DNA of 64,000 bases from Ancylomarina sp048268005 (lineage in GTDB: Bacteria; Bacteroidota; Bacteroidia; Bacteroidales; Marinifilaceae). The DNA lies in contig JBLWWJ010000002.1 of NCBI GenBank assembly GCA_048268005.1, positions 372,001 to 436,000 of the forward strand, read 5' to 3'. This document shows, piece by piece, positions 10,701 through 21,000 of this stretch; within the stretch, counting starts at the first letter, position 1, and each line of letters starts with the position of its first letter. The notes under the pieces are model-generated. The model had not been told where the DNA came from, did not search any database, and worked only from the letters and a program-made list of their open reading frames with translations. The position numbers and the translations under genes were made by a program.

Positions 10701-13700
10701 CAGGTGTTTGTCCTGCTGTGACAAAGAATTTTAATATTTCTCATTATCAGGATTTGATTATAAATTCAATAACAGATATCGATCCCGTGTGTCATAAAGT
10801 TGCTGAAGATATTGAGGTTGATATCACATTAGATCCTTCATTCAATTCTTCTGTTACCTATTTATGGACAAAAGATGGGGCTGCATTAACTGGAACAGCC
10901 GATGAAGTGAAATACAACATTAAAGCTTTGGATAATTCTGAAAGTGGTCTGTACAAAGTTGAAGTTACTGATGGTTGTGGAACTAAGAGTGCTACTAGCT
11001 TTGTTAATGTCTTAGACGAGATTATTAAGACAGGTGCATGGACGAACCAAACACTTTGTGTTGGTGATGACTTATTGCTTGAAGCAAAAGTAACAGGTGA
11101 TAATCCAACTTATGATTGGACGAAATTACCAGCTGGAGTTCCTGATCCTGGAAACCTAGCATTACTTAAGGTTGATGTTCTAAGTGAATTCAATGAGGGA
11201 ACTTATGAGTGTACGGTTACAGGAACCTGTGGATCGCCAATTATTTACACGCTTGATGTTATTATCAATGATATTCCTAATATTACAACCGATTTAAATT
11301 TGTCAGCAGTTTGTGAAGGACAAGCTCTTAACTTAGGCCCTATTGCATACGATACGACAACTGGAGAAAGTATTCTTTGGAAATTTAATGATGGCGTTTT
11401 AGCTGGTGAAACAGCGACGAGTCTGGATTTGATAACTGCTGAGATTGCAGAAGAAGGTCATTATAAAGTAGAAGTGACTAATGCTTGTGGTACAGATTTC
11501 AGTCTAGCTTATCAGGATATAATTCCAATTCCTACTTTGGCTCCAATTGAAGATCAAACAGCTTGTCAAGGCGAGAATGTTATTTTTAGAGCAGTAGCAA
11601 CAGGTGAGAATCTCACTTATCGTTGGTTGATTGATGATACTGCTGAGCCTGCATTTGATGATCTTGCAGAGATTGAACTTTCAAATGTCTTGCCTTTAGA
11701 TGCTAATACGGCTAAAAATTATAAGGTAGAATGTCGAATAAGTTCATGTGGTACAGATTTAAATCAAGTTGCGAATCTTACTGTGAATCCTAATACTATT
11801 TTAAATACTTCGCTCAAAGGGGAGGTCGTTTATGTTGGAAAGCAACATGTGTTTGATTTGGATATAACTGGCAGCAACTTGACTTTCGAATGGCATCATA
11901 TTAATACGGCGAGTGTTGATACTGAATTGACTGCTGTCACCACTAAGACTTTAACTATAGATGAACTTAGTATGGCAGATGCTGGTGAATACTACTGTAT
12001 TATTACGGGTGAATGTGGTGTTCGTTTTACCTCTGGCTATTTAACGGTAAAAGATCCATTGAAGATTGTTGAAGGTTTAGATATGCTTTCCGATATTGAA
12101 AAGTGTTATGGAGAGCCTTTGAATTTAAATATTACTGTTGAAGGTGAAGTTTTCTCCATCAATTGGTTCAAGGGAGTGGTCGATCTTAATCATCATGAAT
12201 TGAACTATTCAATTTCGGCATTAGATGTTTCTGATTCTGGATTATATCGTTGTGTGATTGTGGGTGAAGGGGATAATTTTGAAGAAGAAGTGAATGTTGT
12301 AGTGTATCAAACTACAGTCTTAAATTCTGATTTAAAGGATAAGGTAATTTGTGAAAATGAGAATTTATTATGGATTCCTGATGTATCTGGTTCTTTATTA
12401 ACCTATGATTGGAAACATAAAGGGAAAACTGTTTCAAATGATCCTTCGCTTAATATTTTGAGCACGCCTCTAGATTCAGCAGGAATATATTCTGTAGACG
12501 TAGCTGGTAAATGTGGAAGTGTTTTTACAGAAGCTTATTTGACCATCAAAAAGTTACCGGAATTCATTGGTAATAGTGAAGATTTAGAAAGATGTGAAAA
12601 TGATGCTGAAGCTATATTTATAGTCGACTTTAATGGAGATAATCTGGTTTATCAATGGCAAAAAGATGGACTTGATGTAGTTGGTGCTAACAGTACAGAA
12701 TTGAAAATACAGGATTTGAGAATAAGTGATGCAGGAGTATATAAATGTATCGTAAATTCGACTTGTGGTATTACTTCAGAAAGTCCTGAAATGAAGCTTG
12801 TCGTTACGCCTCAACTCAAAATTTTGAGCGAAAGTCCTGATCTGGAAATTTGCGATGGAGGTAGTGCTCAGTTTCTTGTGGAAGTAGACGGAACAGATGA
12901 GGTTTATCAATGGCAAAAAGATGGTGTTAATCTTGTGGGAGAAAATGCCTCACAGCTTATAATTGATCCAGCGAGTTTAGCGGAAGATGGCTATTATAGC
13001 TGTGAAGTTTCTGATAAGTGTACGGCTAAGCGATACTCTAATTCTAAAAGGTTAATCGTTAATGCATTGCCAAATTCACAGATATTTGGACGAATGACAC
13101 TCTGTGTGTTGGAAGATAGAGTTACTTATAATACAGCTCTTTTGCCAGATATAAATTATGGTTGGTTAGTTGATGGAGGTGAGTTTACAACGCCTTCAGA
13201 AGGGGTGAGAACAAAAATTACCTGGGGAGATGTGCTAGAAGATAGTAAGGTGAAATTGAAGATTTTAAATGAAGTGACAGGCTGTTACTTTGAAGTGGAT
13301 TCTTTAGTGGAACTTCACCCGCTACCTGATGTAAACCTTACGGCTCTTGAGTCTAAGGGGATTTGTGAGTCTGAATTTACATTATCAGGTGGTTTTCCAA
13401 CCGGTGGTATTTATTGGGTTAATGGTGTTGCGCAAAATACTTTTGATCCTGCTCAAGGGAATGGTGAATATCAAGTTCGTTATTCATATACCGACGATTT
13501 AGGTTGTTCAAATAGTACTGATGAATTGTTAATGAAGGTTGATTCATTGCCAATTGTTAAGCTTATTGAAGATGTGGTGGTGGGGTCTTGTGAAAGTAGG
13601 ATGTTAAGTGCGGAAACCGAAGAGAATAATATTAAATGGTCTCCGAGCAGATATTTGGATGATCCGAATTCAGAAACACCAACATTCACTTCGGGCGAAA

Positions 13701-14716
13701 CAACACTTTATGTGGCGACTGTGGTTGATAAATACGGTTGTGTTGGTAATGATATTGTCAATGTAACAGTTGCTCCGCTTCCATTGATTACAACAATAAA
13801 TGACACGATTATTGGAGAATGTAAAGAAATCGAGTTGACAACACATATTTCTGGTGATATTAAAGAAATCAATTGGACAAATCCGGATGATTTAGATAAT
13901 ACGAAGAATTCTAATCCGAAATTGATAAAACGTCGTCTTGGAGTCAATGATTATCAGATTAATGTTACAGATGAATATGGTTGTGTTGGTTCAGCTTCAA
14001 TAAGAGTAGAGGTGTTACCAAATCCGGAAGTTGGTGAGAGTCAATTCTTGTGTGAGGGTGAATCCTTGCTGATTGACACGAAAGATCTTTCGAATCCTGT
14101 ATGGGATGATGGTTATTCCGCCTGGGAAAGAACTATAGATAAACCAGGAGAATATGTGTTAAGTGTTGAGCAGAATGATTGTGAGCTTAAGCAAAGAATT
14201 GTGATGAATCCATTGCCAGAATTTGAATTGGATAAAACAGTTCAGCCAGGTATTGTCATCTTTGAGGGGCAAACAATTACTCTCGATCCAGAGCTTAATC
14301 CTGATTATGGTCCATATGTATACGATTGGAGTGACGGTAGTGTGTTGCCGCAATTAGAGGTGAGTGAATCGGGTGTTTATAAGCTCAAGGTTGAGGATAA
14401 TATAGGTTGTGTTGCCATTGATACCGTAATGGTGGAGGTTAAACCGATCGGTATTGAATCGCCCAATGCATTTACCCCCTTGTCGAAGAACGAAAATGAT
14501 CGTTTCTATCTGAAAGACATTAATGTGACAGAGAAGTTTGAAATGTATATCTATAATCGTTGGGGTGAGTTGATGTATAAAACAAAGGAGGCAGGCTACG
14601 CCAATGGTTGGGATGGAACTTATAATGGTGAAGATTGCCCGGTTGGAGCATATGTTTGGGTTCTGATGTTGGATGGAAAAGTGAAAGAAAAAGGTAATGT
14701 TATTTTAGTTCGCTAA
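4736..14716 (+). CDS. Giant Ig-repeat surface protein 1, T9SS type B cargo (probable adhesin)
   Basis: A 3326-residue secreted protein. A signal peptide ends at LFA|QLDYIHY; an in-frame ATG at 4790 would give a shorter, more classical one. Residues about 38-510 form a head resembling the IgGFc-binding N-terminal domain (DQIVPYDQIRDRYVVIKGEG and VGMNFIAPLSATGMHQVDIP are shared with the two paralogues). An Ig-like module (about 520-585) and a jelly-roll-like module (about 586-755, from DILYNGDFSSGRG to FAIDSITF) follow. Then come about 24 Ig-like repeats spaced some 86-91 residues apart, with recurring Cys-Xaa-Gly-Glu and GxYxC motifs. PKD-like domains lead to a gliding-motility-type C-terminal domain (about 3238-3326: PNAFTP, YNRWGE, GWDGTY, GAYVW, ILVR). 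The C-terminus predicts export through the T9SS and attachment at the cell surface. The ligand is unknown. The gene has its own terminator. Confidence 0.9.
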   Translation: MDTNTVNQKRNILCSSFLMKLCIFLILSLFAPKLFAQLDYIHYVPPLYNGSKSNNDIGRNVVVITTDSRDLIDVWIYKGDNNLLAQIQVSRFEPYRYTFETSRADNYGEIYSYPTDYEFPIGVVGANELNKVLVDAGLKFVSYDAPIYVNMRHVTQDQGGSLTTKGRFAMGKEFRTGHIYTANVGAAFRRAHFFSVMAIEDNTTVKFTDIKTEVLSQLSAGSLVDLPITPIDTITILLQKGESYVIGLDHDSKGFGTANMNALNGSHILSDKDIVVNTGSWTSGSSAGQDMGIDQIVPYDQIRDRYVVIKGEGNSSTEVPIVVPTEDGTNIYLRGSSTPINEFPLNAGEPYLVTTGNYDENNKLYIDTKGKNVYVYQTLSGSSSKIGPTVGMNFIAPLSATGMHQVDIPFADKLATESVNSVITILAQKGATVQYENIIGTDTIRKEMLPSEATPIEGTDEWLCYRLDAVVGNIRFQSSRALNVCWTVQTGFVGSAGYYSGFSKAIPKIIPDLHVDLETELDVICESYDDNIEVGFIATPEPDFYEWYKNEISEAALLFENEKLVVPAPDEPTKYILKAYFRDPSLDILYNGDFSSGRGNFETDYNWVDGNLRDPGEFALTFTPQSENTAFEDFDDMEAGGLMFLAQSDPNTTGDTVYQKLDIPIERNYNYILKVHGRMAQIAKPQLLNIYVNDEKVKSNFLIDDISQWQSATALWKSKDNQKATISLIDANAGGSTGVFAIDSITFIPAIEETGEFNALVVPNYSFTPHDKPQHFCLGQSGVIDISNGDTSWYNYMWERKNGENDYSPIAETNVTGLNSYELGFTNATNDNEGIYRCTITFKEEFEQCGATVDPAHMEVEVVIDELANITSLTGNADLCEGESAALEVNVEGKYSRVAWSVNGVEKAEGKVFDFNLDKAYGAGIYTIRCDVENACAPLSQEVQIEIFGKPNLTDLQVPIGLCDQELVNLTAVGTVPVGATMEYSWYRDNVLIETNNLTVFPILPSITDSYYKVAVSARYNISQPNEHTCVGNELVENLAADAIYPQVVLTSLTPVTLCEGVSHLYTAELATSGDFYTYLWETPPAVIGDKTQPDLSLTDITPAMTGNYKVTVSNRCGSSNSTSLLTVTPKMEVTDITIDKNGPYCDGELVTITVVDNGQASFYQAENVTVGQEQTINPMTNPFVFAANTTNMGQWEITAEGNCGTTYYEPFAINLLENFSDPSIGDMTTCLGEDVSFEVQIETIPSGSGLSYAWTDPNGDPIVITDPNSKHLIDIVDVQTGDLGTYTCTVTNKCGYTKIVTANLSVESVTSALTAPVEEVCQGASNYIFDIITVGSPEFEWRFNDPNGAVIGTNSFYEIPTVELANAGVYYCDITLECGTVEKYQRQLVVNDHIFVVKDPSTILDICEGDQTELIIDVSGTPTSIKWFDNANTELTAYEGETRIATGIIAASGSYTYTYKLTGDCENPEGSFIVTVHDKPSINPIVDIDACQGNVPLIMTVVGADYTQASWLNPDNSFLANGLTYTISGATYPGSSGNYIAKVSTAYCGDVTTVSKVNIFEPITLVSNSDLAPTPCVDEPLSLIVNGAGADLSYEWYKGVSLLGTTGNVHDLGLADLGDEGNYKCVLVSGNGCGNVEVDFVVDVREHASISTPPSAVVICEDNGPATFNVVASSEGTPTYQWYNNDGALSGEISDNISIADLVGNDGQSYYCIVSDGLCNSVESEKASLTVNRNVDITKHPQDNTIAEDGVATFSVEAEGTEPLTYYWYEDSSPLVSLGNTSILTIDPAAIGLDGNTYICRVSNLCSSEITDGDADLTVDPAIKITTQPIDQHVCKDDAYSFVVFFKNSATSCTWQYSTNGGGTYNNVTFGTVNEVAESATLDKSTLTVTNATAAMDGWKFRALVTTPNNYSSVVNLRVDVPADFDAIADEEICIGSGAGFNVTGLSGATPNTYEWKRGGTSIGTNSSSLNLIAVDATDGAYSVGVTAGVCPAVTKNFNISHYQDLIINSITDIDPVCHKVAEDIEVDITLDPSFNSSVTYLWTKDGAALTGTADEVKYNIKALDNSESGLYKVEVTDGCGTKSATSFVNVLDEIIKTGAWTNQTLCVGDDLLLEAKVTGDNPTYDWTKLPAGVPDPGNLALLKVDVLSEFNEGTYECTVTGTCGSPIIYTLDVIINDIPNITTDLNLSAVCEGQALNLGPIAYDTTTGESILWKFNDGVLAGETATSLDLITAEIAEEGHYKVEVTNACGTDFSLAYQDIIPIPTLAPIEDQTACQGENVIFRAVATGENLTYRWLIDDTAEPAFDDLAEIELSNVLPLDANTAKNYKVECRISSCGTDLNQVANLTVNPNTILNTSLKGEVVYVGKQHVFDLDITGSNLTFEWHHINTASVDTELTAVTTKTLTIDELSMADAGEYYCIITGECGVRFTSGYLTVKDPLKIVEGLDMLSDIEKCYGEPLNLNITVEGEVFSINWFKGVVDLNHHELNYSISALDVSDSGLYRCVIVGEGDNFEEEVNVVVYQTTVLNSDLKDKVICENENLLWIPDVSGSLLTYDWKHKGKTVSNDPSLNILSTPLDSAGIYSVDVAGKCGSVFTEAYLTIKKLPEFIGNSEDLERCENDAEAIFIVDFNGDNLVYQWQKDGLDVVGANSTELKIQDLRISDAGVYKCIVNSTCGITSESPEMKLVVTPQLKILSESPDLEICDGGSAQFLVEVDGTDEVYQWQKDGVNLVGENASQLIIDPASLAEDGYYSCEVSDKCTAKRYSNSKRLIVNALPNSQIFGRMTLCVLEDRVTYNTALLPDINYGWLVDGGEFTTPSEGVRTKITWGDVLEDSKVKLKILNEVTGCYFEVDSLVELHPLPDVNLTALESKGICESEFTLSGGFPTGGIYWVNGVAQNTFDPAQGNGEYQVRYSYTDDLGCSNSTDELLMKVDSLPIVKLIEDVVVGSCESRMLSAETEENNIKWSPSRYLDDPNSETPTFTSGETTLYVATVVDKYGCVGNDIVNVTVAPLPLITTINDTIIGECKEIELTTHISGDIKEINWTNPDDLDNTKNSNPKLIKRRLGVNDYQINVTDEYGCVGSASIRVEVLPNPEVGESQFLCEGESLLIDTKDLSNPVWDDGYSAWERTIDKPGEYVLSVEQNDCELKQRIVMNPLPEFELDKTVQPGIVIFEGQTITLDPELNPDYGPYVYDWSDGSVLPQLEVSESGVYKLKVEDNIGCVAIDTVMVEVKPIGIESPNAFTPLSKNENDRFYLKDINVTEKFEMYIYNRWGELMYKTKEAGYANGWDGTYNGEDCPVGAYVWVLMLDGKVKEKGNVILVR

Positions 14717-14736
14717 GCATCACAATTGCATTTATT

Positions 14737-14770
14737 AAAAGAGTTGGCCTTTGGGTCGACTCTTTTTTTT
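14737..14770 (+). terminator. Intrinsic terminator after giant gene 1
   Basis: A 13-bp stem with two G-U pairs (14737-14749 with 14754-14766), a TTTG loop and a T tail to 14770 start 21 bases after the stop codon. Confidence 0.8.
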
Positions 14771-15079
14771 ATGCAAAGTAGTTTGTTTTAAAATGTGTGG
14801 CTATTGTAATGTTTTGATAATCTACATGTAAGAGGGTTTTGTTGACGCCACATTTTTATGGTAAATGTTGACAGTTCGGAAAATTCTTTGTAATGCTCGA
14901 TTAAATCGATATTTCAACTTTGTTTTAATTTGTAATAGCACGCAATGAGCTGGATAACAGTTAGTATTGTTGACGTTGAATTAATTATTTTTTTGTTATT
15001 TATTAAAAAAATATTGGCTAAATTCATAAACTTGTTATGTTCATTCTTATATCTTTGTCGATAAACCAAAATCCTTCTA
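14771..15079 (+). other. Non-coding spacer between giant genes 1 and 2
   Basis: AT-rich spacer with no convincing reading frame. It contains the candidate -7 box at 15050-15057, and TGTTGAC occurs twice (near 14865 and 14968), too weak to call an operator. No RNA gene was recognised. Confidence 0.5.
15050..15057 (+). promoter_or_regulatory. Candidate -7 box (TATCTTTG) for giant gene 2
   Basis: An exact TAnnTTTG match 22 bases upstream of the ATG at 15080 implies a leader of about 15-20 bases. The same octamer precedes giant gene 1 and the ABC-F gene. No TTTG lies at exactly 19 bases. Confidence 0.5.
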
Positions 15080-18000
15080 ATGAATTATTTGTTTTGCACT
15101 ATGAAAATCAAGGCTTGTTTAAAAATTGCCATTCTCTTTTTATTATTTCTACTACCATTTACTTCTAAGGCTCAGTTGGACCTGATACATTATGTGCCTC
15201 CATTGTATGCAGGGACAACCAATGAATCAGATATTGAAGATCATTGGGTTGTTTTAACAACACCTTCTGAAAATCTGATTGAAATTACTATTAAAAGAGG
15301 AGATGGAACAATATTTAAAAAAGTATCTGGTGTTTCAATAAATAATCCTGTAAAAGTGCCATTAAATGAAGGGTATAAAGGAACTCTTACTAATACACCT
15401 TTGGGTGTGGTTAATTACACAAGTTTAAATAAACCAATTAAAGATCAGGGGCTTATTTTCACCTCGACGGAAGCTTTCTATGTTAATATTAGGCATAAAT
15501 CTGAGATTCATGGTTTGTCTTTAACGGCAAAAGGACAAGCAGGTTTAGGTACTTCTTTTCGATCAGGACATCTTCACAGTGTTAGAGGAGAAAATATCAA
15601 AGGTTGGGGACCATATGTAAAGTATGGCTGGACATATTATAATTATTCGATTGTAGATCACAGAAGTCATTTTATTTCTGTAATGGCAACAGAAGATAAT
15701 ACTGTCGTGACATTCTCTGATATTAAGGTGGGGAATTTAACATCGGATTCCAGAACTGCCTTACCTGTGTCTGATATTACCACGGATGTCAATACAGCTA
15801 ATTCTGTGTTTGATTTTACTGATGATGGCGTATTTAATGTTGTTTTGAATGAAGGAGAGAGTTATGTGTTAGGAGCTAATCATGAATTTTTAACACCAGA
15901 TGATGTTAATAAATTTAATGGAACGAAAATAAGTTCAGACAAACCTATTGCAGTGAACTCTGGTTCATGGTGTGGTTCGGCTTCTACAAGTAATAAGCAA
16001 GATATAGGGGTTGACCAGATTGTACCCGAAAAATTAGTAGGAAATGAATATATTCTAATAAAAGGACAAGGGGATGATGGCTCTGAATGTCCTGTCGTTG
16101 TTGCAACAAAAGATGGAACTAATATTACGGTTAATGGAATAAGCGGAATCATAAATCCAACTCCATTAAATGCTGGTGATTCATATCCAATAGAATCAAA
16201 ACATTTTGATAGAGATGAAGGTACCATGTTGATTAATACGAATCATAATGTGTATGTGTATCAAACAACAGCTGCATCTAAAGATAAGCCATACCCTACC
16301 ATTGGGATGAATTTTATACCTCCTCTAAGTTCTTTGGGGTTTCGTCAGGTTGATATCCCTTTTATAAATGAGTTGGGAACTGGTATCGTCGCCATTTACT
16401 CTCAAAAAGGGGCTGATGTTTTTGTTAATAACTCTAAAACGCCATTGGATCAGGCATCAGCTAAATTGGTTAAAGGAAAAGATGAGTGGGTTGTATATGA
16501 ATATTCGACTTCAGATGAAAATGTATCTGTTATGTCGGATAAAGCTATTTATGTAGCTTTGTCAGTTTTTGATAATGTAGTTGGTGCTGCAGGGTATTTT
16601 TCGGGCTTTACCAAATCGATCTCCCCTATCAATCCAGAAGTCGTTTTTAACTATGATTTAGGATATATCTGTTCGAATAAAGAAGGTTATCTAGACTTAA
16701 AGATCAATAGTACACCAAATCCAGATTGGTACGAATGGTACCATGATATAATTCATCCAGATTCAATAAAGAACCCGAATGAAAATTTATTTGTCCCTGT
16801 ACCTAAGAAAGCAACTAAATATATCTTAAAAGCATATTTCCGTGACCCTAATATGGATATTCTTTATAATGGGGATTTTGCAATTGGTCGCGGTCGTTTT
16901 GAATCAGATTTTGACTTCAATTATATTTCAAGATTAGAAGATCCAGGTAAAGCAGTACTTTGCGCTAATCCCCAGTCTGTGAACACTAGCTTTTCAAATT
17001 TTGAAGATGTACATGATGAGCTAAGTCCGGAAGGAAAGATGCTCTTGGCTCATAGTTCCGGGTCAGGAAACGCTGATGTCTTGTGGAAGAAAACTCTTAC
17101 AAGTAGTATTGATATACCTGATAATCTATTTATTTTAAAATTTTATGGTCGATTAGCTCATAAGGTTGATGACAAATATTCAGATCAGTACTTAGATGTA
17201 TTCGTTAATGATGAGAAAGTTTATAGTAATTTTCAACTGAATGATACTGAGGCCTGGAAGTCAGTTAAGGCATTCTGGCGTGCAGGTAAAGCTGAGAGTG
17301 CTACAATTAAAATTGTTGATGCCAATGCCAGCGGAAAGCAAAGTATTTTTGCTATCGATAGTATTTCTTTTGTTCCTGCAGTAGAGGCTGTAAAAGAGTT
17401 TAATCCAGATGTTGTTCCAAGTTACAGTTATACCCCATATGATAAAGGATTGCACTTTTGTAAAGGAGCTGAACAAGCTGTTGCGAACATTAAGCATGGT
17501 GATATGGAATGGTTTACTTTCTTGTGGGAGAAGAAATTGCCAGATAACACGTTTGCACCTATTACAGACTCAAGCATAGAAGGTCTAGATACTTATGAAT
17601 TAAAATTTAATAATGTTGTTGATGATCATGCTGGTATTTATCGATGTACAATAGATTTTAAAGAGACTTATGAGCAATGTGGAATCGACGTGGAACCTAC
17701 CAGTGTTGAAGTTGAAGTTTTTATTGATGAACCTGCAGGTTTAGAGCCTCTTGTTGGAAAAACAGAATATTGTGAAGGTGTTTCAACAGATATCTCAGCT
17801 AATGTTTCTGGAGATTTTAGTGTGATAAAGTGGTCTGTATCCAAAAAAGAAGGAGGAGAGGTAATTTATTCATATTCAGGATCTGAAAATGTTTTTAAAT
17901 TCAATTCTGAATTAAATTATCCTGCTGGAGAATATATTGTTCGTTGTGAAGTCATTAATGGTTGTTCAGAGGATCTGACTGAAGAAATTATCATTAAGAT

Positions 18001-21000
18001 ATTAGGTAAGGCTAAATTGAAAAGTCTCATTACCCCAACATATCTGTGTGAAATAAAAGAAATAACACTTGAAGCGAAATTAGATGGTGACTATATTCTG
18101 GATAATTCTACCATAGAGTATTCATGGTATAAGAATGGGGAATCCTCTGCTATGGGAACTTCTAATGTGCCGGCTTATAAGCTAACGCCAGATATGAATG
18201 ATAAATCTTATAAGGTTCTTGTTAATACGCACTATAATTTTGGACCAACAAATCAATTTACTTGTGAAGGGAATTTTATTGAGGAGAACCTAGCTACTAA
18301 TCCCGTTCACCCTGAGATTAAACTAATCGGTTTAAATTCTGACCCAGTTTGTGAAGGAGAACCCTATACCTATAAGGCAGAATTAGAAACTCCGAGTTTA
18401 ACTTATGCTTACAAATGGGATGTTCCTGATGGAGCAAAAGAAGGTAAGACCCCAGAGGATTTTAAATCCAGTTCATTCAGTTTGGCTTCGGTTAAACCTG
18501 AAATGGTTGGAGATTATAAAATTACTGTAACAAATAATTGCGGAAATAAAAATGCTATTAGTTCTTTAGTCTTGAAACCAAGATTATTAGTGACAGGTAT
18601 TTCTCTTTCAAAAGATGGGCCGTATTGTTTAGATGATCATGTTACAGTTACTGTTGAAGATAATGGTAACGCTAGTGGGTATATTGCAGAAAATTTAACG
18701 ACAGGAGAAATTAGAAATGATGCTGATAATCCATTTACCATTCAAGTAGATGCATCTACTGAAGGGCAGTGGCAAGTTACAGCGAAGAGTTTGTGTGGAG
18801 ATAAGAAGACTTCAATATTTCCAATTTACTTGGCGGATAGTTTTTCCACCCCCACTATAGCTCCACGAAAATCTTGCCTTGGCGGTAAAGTGACTTTGGT
18901 AGCTGTAGTTGAAACGCAACCTGTTGGAACGAGCTTAAGATATCAATGGAAAGATCAATTAGGAATTGAGATCCCTGGAGAGAATAGTTCTTCATTGGAA
19001 ATTAGTGATATTAAACTTGCTGATGCTGGTGAATATACTTGTGTCGTGAGTGATGGTATTTGTTCTACACAAGAAGCAAAAGGGACTTTAAGTGTTGATG
19101 ATATTACAATCGAAAGTTTGAAGCCTGAATCAGTTAGTAAATGCCAGGGGGAAACATTCCGTTTTGATATTCCGTTTGTTGGAAAACCAACATTTGCTTG
19201 GTTTTATACAGGTGCCGATGATATAAAGAAAAACTTAAATGTTTCAACCTCATTTTATGAGACTCCATTATTAGCCATAGATGATGCAGGAATGTATTCT
19301 TGTGAAATAACCACAAGTTGTGGTCTTAAAGTATTTAAACAAACATTAAATGTCTTGACCAATGTTACTGTTACTAAAGATCCATCTGTAGTAACAGATA
19401 TTTGTGAAGGGGAATACACAACATTAATTCTTAATTTGACAGGTTCTTATGAATCAATTAAATGGTATAAGGAAGGAAGTGAGTTAACTGGTGAGTTAGA
19501 CAAAAGAGTTATTTCTACTGGTGAGTTAGAAACATCAGGAACGTTCAGATATAAGTATATTGTTGAAGGTAGTTGTGGTGATGTAGAAGGAACGTTCAAT
19601 GTTGTCGTTCACGAGAGGCCAGTATTAAGTGCTCTTGATAATAATGTGGAGGAATGTGCAGGCATAGTGACTTTAAATATTACCGAATCAGGAGAACACA
19701 ATGGTATTTCCTGGTGGAAAAATGATGTCGAAATTACCGATGGAAATGCAGAACCAACTAATTATGTGATAGACCCGGCAACTAGCCCTGCCAGTGATGG
19801 AAACTATATTGCAAAAGTAAATTCTAATTTCTGTGGAGAGAATCAGGTTTCTATTAGTGTTGATATTACAAATAATATTGTAGTAACGGATAAATCTGAT
19901 GCAGTAACTACAATTTGTGAAGACGGAACCGTTTCTTTATTCGTTGATGCAAATGCTGGAGGAGATCGAATTCATTACAAATGGACTCAAACTTCTAAAC
20001 CAGCAAAAATATTTCCCAATACACCAAGCATAGAATTGAAAGATATAATAATTGATGAGGATGCTGGTGAGTATACTTGTGAAATAAGTAATGACTTGGG
20101 TTGTGGAAATACACTTTTAATATTTAATGTAGTTGTAAATAAAAATCCTAAGATTACTAAAGATCCAGATAATCAAATAATTTGTGAAACGGAAGTATCT
20201 GTCGATTTCACAGTTGCAGGTGATGTTCAAGGTGACATACATTATCAGTGGTACGATAAAGATGATGTAGCTGTTGGTACTGATCATCCAACCTTAACTG
20301 TAGTGCCTGTTGATGGGCAATCATATTATTGTAAGATATGGGGAGATGCTTGTGGAGAAGCAACCACTCAAACAGCAACACTTACAATTATTCCAAAAGT
20401 CGCAGTTTCTAATCCTGAAGATGTAACCATTAACGATGGTGCCGATGCAACTTTCAGTGTAGTAGCTTCGGGTGAGAAGGAATATTCATGGCAATGGGAA
20501 ATTTGGAATGGATCTGATTGGGAGTCGGTTGCTGGTGCAAAATATTCAGGAATAAATTCAGAAGTACTTAAAATTACAAATGCACTTAAAGCTGATTTTG
20601 ATGGAAATCAATACAGATGCGTGGTAACAAGTGATGGCGCAATTTGTAACTTAAATGCCACTGCAACTAGTGATGAAGCAAAACTAACCATAAATTCTGT
20701 TAATAAAATTGTTAGTACAGGACAGCCTGAAAATCAAATAGTATGTGAGGAAGAGAATTTTACATTCTCAATTACAGGAACTAAGACAACAGGTTTGACT
20801 TACCAGTGGCAGTATCACGAAGGAGATAACAATTTCAAAAATACGAAACTAGATACGGATGTAGAAGTTTCTACCTATACAATTTCCAATGCAAAACAGG
20901 ATATGGAAACTTGGGAATTCAGATGTTTGGTAAGTGATGGAGTAAGCACGCCTCAACCATCTAATGAGGTTACTGTTGATGTTTGGGAAAACATAGTAGT

